The translations under genes and the position numbers were made by a program. A DNA stretch of 64,000 nucleotides. Origin: Paracoccus xiamenensis. Its GTDB lineage: Bacteria > Pseudomonadota > Alphaproteobacteria > Rhodobacterales > Rhodobacteraceae. Location: NCBI RefSeq assembly GCF_011308835.1, contig NZ_JAAOHY010000007.1, positions 105,459-169,458 of the forward strand, written 5' to 3'. The notes beneath the pieces are model-generated. The model was not told the DNA's origin, ran no database searches, and saw only the letters and a list, made by a program, of their open reading frames with translations. Each line of letters opens with the position of its first letter. Position 1 is the first letter of the stretch. Shown here one piece after another: positions 62,205 through 64,000 of this stretch.

Positions 62205-63647
62205 ATGCGTTCTGAGTTTAGCGAATTTTACCCGTTATCAGAAAATGACCTAAAAGTTCTTTGGAAGAACGCAACCATCGTTCTTGATGCAAATGTTCTA
62301 CTTAATATCTATAGGTTGCCAAAATTAGCTCGAATAGAATTTATTAGCGCATTAGAATCTGTCGCAGAACGTCTTTGGGTTCCGTATCACGCAGCTCTCG
62401 AATTTCAGAGAAACCGCCCTCAAGTGATACGAGACAGAAAGGAGCTTGTCGACAATTTTAGAGATAAAACACAGCAGCAAATATCTCGAATTGAAGCCGA
62501 GTTCAAGTCTCTTGAAGCAAGTCAACACGGCGAAAAAATAAACGAAGACACACTTCTTCGTAATTTTCTCTCGTCTTTTGATAACCTGTGTAAAGCAGCG
62601 GAAACGGTAGCCAAAACCTCTCAGGAACTCACAGGGCGAGATCCTATTAGGGAGCAGATAGACGAAATCCTAAAAGGCAAAGTGGGCGTGGCACCCGCAT
62701 CACAAGAGGACGTAAGCGAGCTCATTGAAGGTGCAGAAGAAAGATACAAAAGAAGCATCCCACCCGGCTTCAGAGACGCAAATAAGAAAGAGAAGGAGGA
62801 GTATGAAGCATTTTATCACAAGGGTCTGCTCTACCAAAATCAGCACGGAGATCTAATCCTATGGCGTCAGCTGCTGAAAGATTCTAAAGAAACAGGTCGA
62901 ACTGACGTAATTTTTGTAACCGACGACAGAAAAGAAGATTGGTGGTGGAAAGTCAAGGAAAAGACACTAGGCCCTCATCCTAGCCTAGTGGAGGAGATTC
63001 GAAGGCTTTCTCAAGTTCAGCGCTTCTGGATGTATACAAGCGCCAATTTTCTAACCAACATTAAGGATCGACGTGTCGCCGACGTTTCAAGCAATACTAT
63101 CTCGGAGGTAGAAGGTGCCGCGCGCCGCGCGAGGCGTGAGGCTGAAAGATGGCTTTTGCCGGAGTTATCTGACGAAGAAATTCCGCATTCTGATGATCTA
63201 ACCTTTCTGAGAGAACGGAAATTTCATATTTCGTCTCTTGTTGAATCTGCCATTTTAGAATGGGTCCTTCGAAAATTCGGCCGTGTTCGACACAATAGAT
63301 CCGCATTTCCGGACTTTGTTGTTGAAGAAACTGGTCAAGGAATAGAAGTTGTCGCATCAACTCTATTAACTTCTCGTCGAGTGCGGGAAGTTATAGAAAA
63401 AATGCACATGGCTGCTGACTGGCTGGAACGAAGCGGCGGTGCAGGCTTTATGATCGTATTTGCAGCCTACAGCAACCCGGAGAAAAGTATTATGGCAAAT
63501 CTATACGCCAGTACTATATTAGAAGCGCTTCAGAAAATACCGCTTGAACTTGATATCAGCGTAGTACTTGGAAGCGTTGACCGTGGCCATACGTTCCGCC
63601 CAGAAGTTATTATTAACATGGACGGAATTTCTGAAACTATGAGTTAA
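62205..63647 (+). CDS. PIN-like nuclease with a C-terminal restriction-like domain candidate, horizontally acquired
   Basis: This 480-residue protein starts with a PIN-like domain (about residues 24-245, of the PIN_8/DUF4935 type): Asp28 in IVLDANVLLNIYR, Glu66 in HAALEFQRN, Asp216 in HGDLILWRQL and Asp240/Asp241 in FVTDDRKEDWW, a complete acidic set for metal-dependent RNA or DNA cleavage. A coiled-coil insert spans about 80-135. The C-terminal part has FPDFVVEETGQGIEVVAS (369-384), which recalls a PD-(D/E)XK core but has Val where Lys is expected. The gene is much richer in A and T than its neighbours. Transfer is inferred; a defence role is a hypothesis. Confidence 0.75.
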   Translation: MRSEFSEFYPLSENDLKVLWKNATIVLDANVLLNIYRLPKLARIEFISALESVAERLWVPYHAALEFQRNRPQVIRDRKELVDNFRDKTQQQISRIEAEFKSLEASQHGEKINEDTLLRNFLSSFDNLCKAAETVAKTSQELTGRDPIREQIDEILKGKVGVAPASQEDVSELIEGAEERYKRSIPPGFRDANKKEKEEYEAFYHKGLLYQNQHGDLILWRQLLKDSKETGRTDVIFVTDDRKEDWWWKVKEKTLGPHPSLVEEIRRLSQVQRFWMYTSANFLTNIKDRRVADVSSNTISEVEGAARRARREAERWLLPELSDEEIPHSDDLTFLRERKFHISSLVESAILEWVLRKFGRVRHNRSAFPDFVVEETGQGIEVVASTLLTSRRVREVIEKMHMAADWLERSGGAGFMIVFAAYSNPEKSIMANLYASTILEALQKIPLELDISVVLGSVDRGHTFRPEVIINMDGISETMS

Positions 63648-63818
63648 CCCATGCACGCATGCCACTCACACCAACCTTCCCTTCCAGGCGCAACCTTATC
63701 ATAGTCACAGCCGCGATAAACCGCCCGCCGTCGTGAAATACGAGATCTTGCCGTAGAGTGCGAATGTGCGCAATTCGCGGAAGTTGGCGATGACTTCGCC
63801 GCCCTCTGTCGTGTCTAG
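63648..63818 (-). other. Gap with a possible truncated gene end, cut by IS5
   Basis: Between the PIN-like gene and the insertion sequence the base composition returns to high GC. One minus-strand frame reads GGEVIANFRELRTFALYGKI then SYFTTAGGLSRL to a stop at 63705, without a start, as expected for the 3' end of a gene broken by the insertion. The family is not recognised. Confidence 0.25.
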
Positions 63819-64000
63819 GGTCAGGATTCATAACCAATAGATGACGAGAGCCGCGAGGGCGATGGCTGAGAGGAAGACCTTGGGGCATCGGTCATAGCGG
63901 GTCGCGACGCGCCTCCAGTCCTTGAGCCTGCCGAACATGATCTCGATGCGGTTACGCCGCTTGTATCTCCGCTTATCGTATTTGATCGGCGTCTTGCGTT
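63819..64000 (-). mobile_element. IS5-family (IS427-like) insertion sequence, end fragment in window
   Basis: The transposase end at 63829-64000 and the terminal GGGTCAGG at 63819 mark one end of an IS5-family element that continues beyond the window. CTAG at 63816-63819 may be the target site. The other end and the inverted-repeat match cannot be seen. Confidence 0.75.
63829..64000 (-). CDS. IS5-family transposase, C-terminal part (5' part beyond window)
   Basis: The minus-strand frame ends at TGA 63829 and reads TPIKYDKRRYKRRNRIEIMF, then GRLKDWRRVATRYDRCPKVF and LSAIALAALVIYWL. This is the C-terminus of the DDE transposase of IS427-type elements, with the RRNRIEIMFGRLKDWR block that carries the final glutamate of the DDE triad. 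The frame is open to the window edge. These elements often make the transposase by programmed frameshift between two reading frames; that part lies outside. Confidence 0.85.

Noticed and set aside
1..64000. CRISPR array, rRNA, tRNA or prophage
   Set aside because: No regular repeat-spacer pattern, no tRNA or rRNA signature and no phage structural gene was seen on either strand.

Overview
The window is a high-GC chromosomal segment whose gene content fits an alphaproteobacterium of the Rhodobacteraceae, most likely Paracoccus or a close relative. Pointers are the Rhodobacter-type porin, DUF1491 and DUF3576 proteins, the lepB-rnc-era block, a zinc-ribbon protein divergent from ftsEX-plsC, and a GC-rich repeat ending in GAGGATATTT. 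This placement rests on recognised protein families, not on a database search. No rRNA, tRNA, CRISPR array or replication origin was seen.

Region 1 (1-13574) is transport. On the minus strand an osmF-yehY-yehX-yehW type quaternary-amine ABC importer is translationally coupled to a histidine ammonia-lyase homologue that lacks the Ala-Ser-Gly triad needed to make the MIO cofactor. The best reading is uptake plus trimethylamine elimination from a betaine such as ergothioneine or hercynine. Facing it on the plus strand are a ferric-siderophore ABC operon and an fbpC-fbpA-fbpB ferric-iron importer with a terminator hairpin touching the fbpB start codon. A frameshifted HAD phosphatase follows.

Region 2 (13575-26421) is metabolism and decay. 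A bifunctional beta-oxidation protein and a TauE/SafE permease precede a graveyard (16517-19005) of 4-hydroxybenzoate/protocatechuate genes: pobA, fused pcaH/pcaG, a BKACE gene and pcaB, all broken, with an IS3-family end still inside pobA. Then come maiA, a GST coupled to a dioxygenase/hydrolase fusion of MhqO-MhqD type, and an aldo-keto reductase/MFS/FMN-reductase operon with a divergent LysR regulator and a near-perfect operator. This looks like quinone or electrophile detoxification.

Region 3 (26422-61371) is mostly housekeeping: yggS, porin, leuS-lptE-holA, a HI0933 flavoprotein carrying a genomic repeat read in frame, lysE/rluA, sdaA, lepB-rnc-era, pheS, an alanine/glycine symporter, a hisC-like aminotransferase, ftsEX-plsC, metH, metG, arginase, an xpaC-like gene preceded by a 27-residue membrane peptide, and truA.

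Region 4 (61372-64000) is accessory. An orphan BrnA-like antitoxin follows three CGTACAC direct repeats at exact 11-bp spacing. An AT-rich, probably transferred gene encodes a PIN-like nuclease with a possible second nuclease-like domain. The window ends inside an IS5-family transposase.
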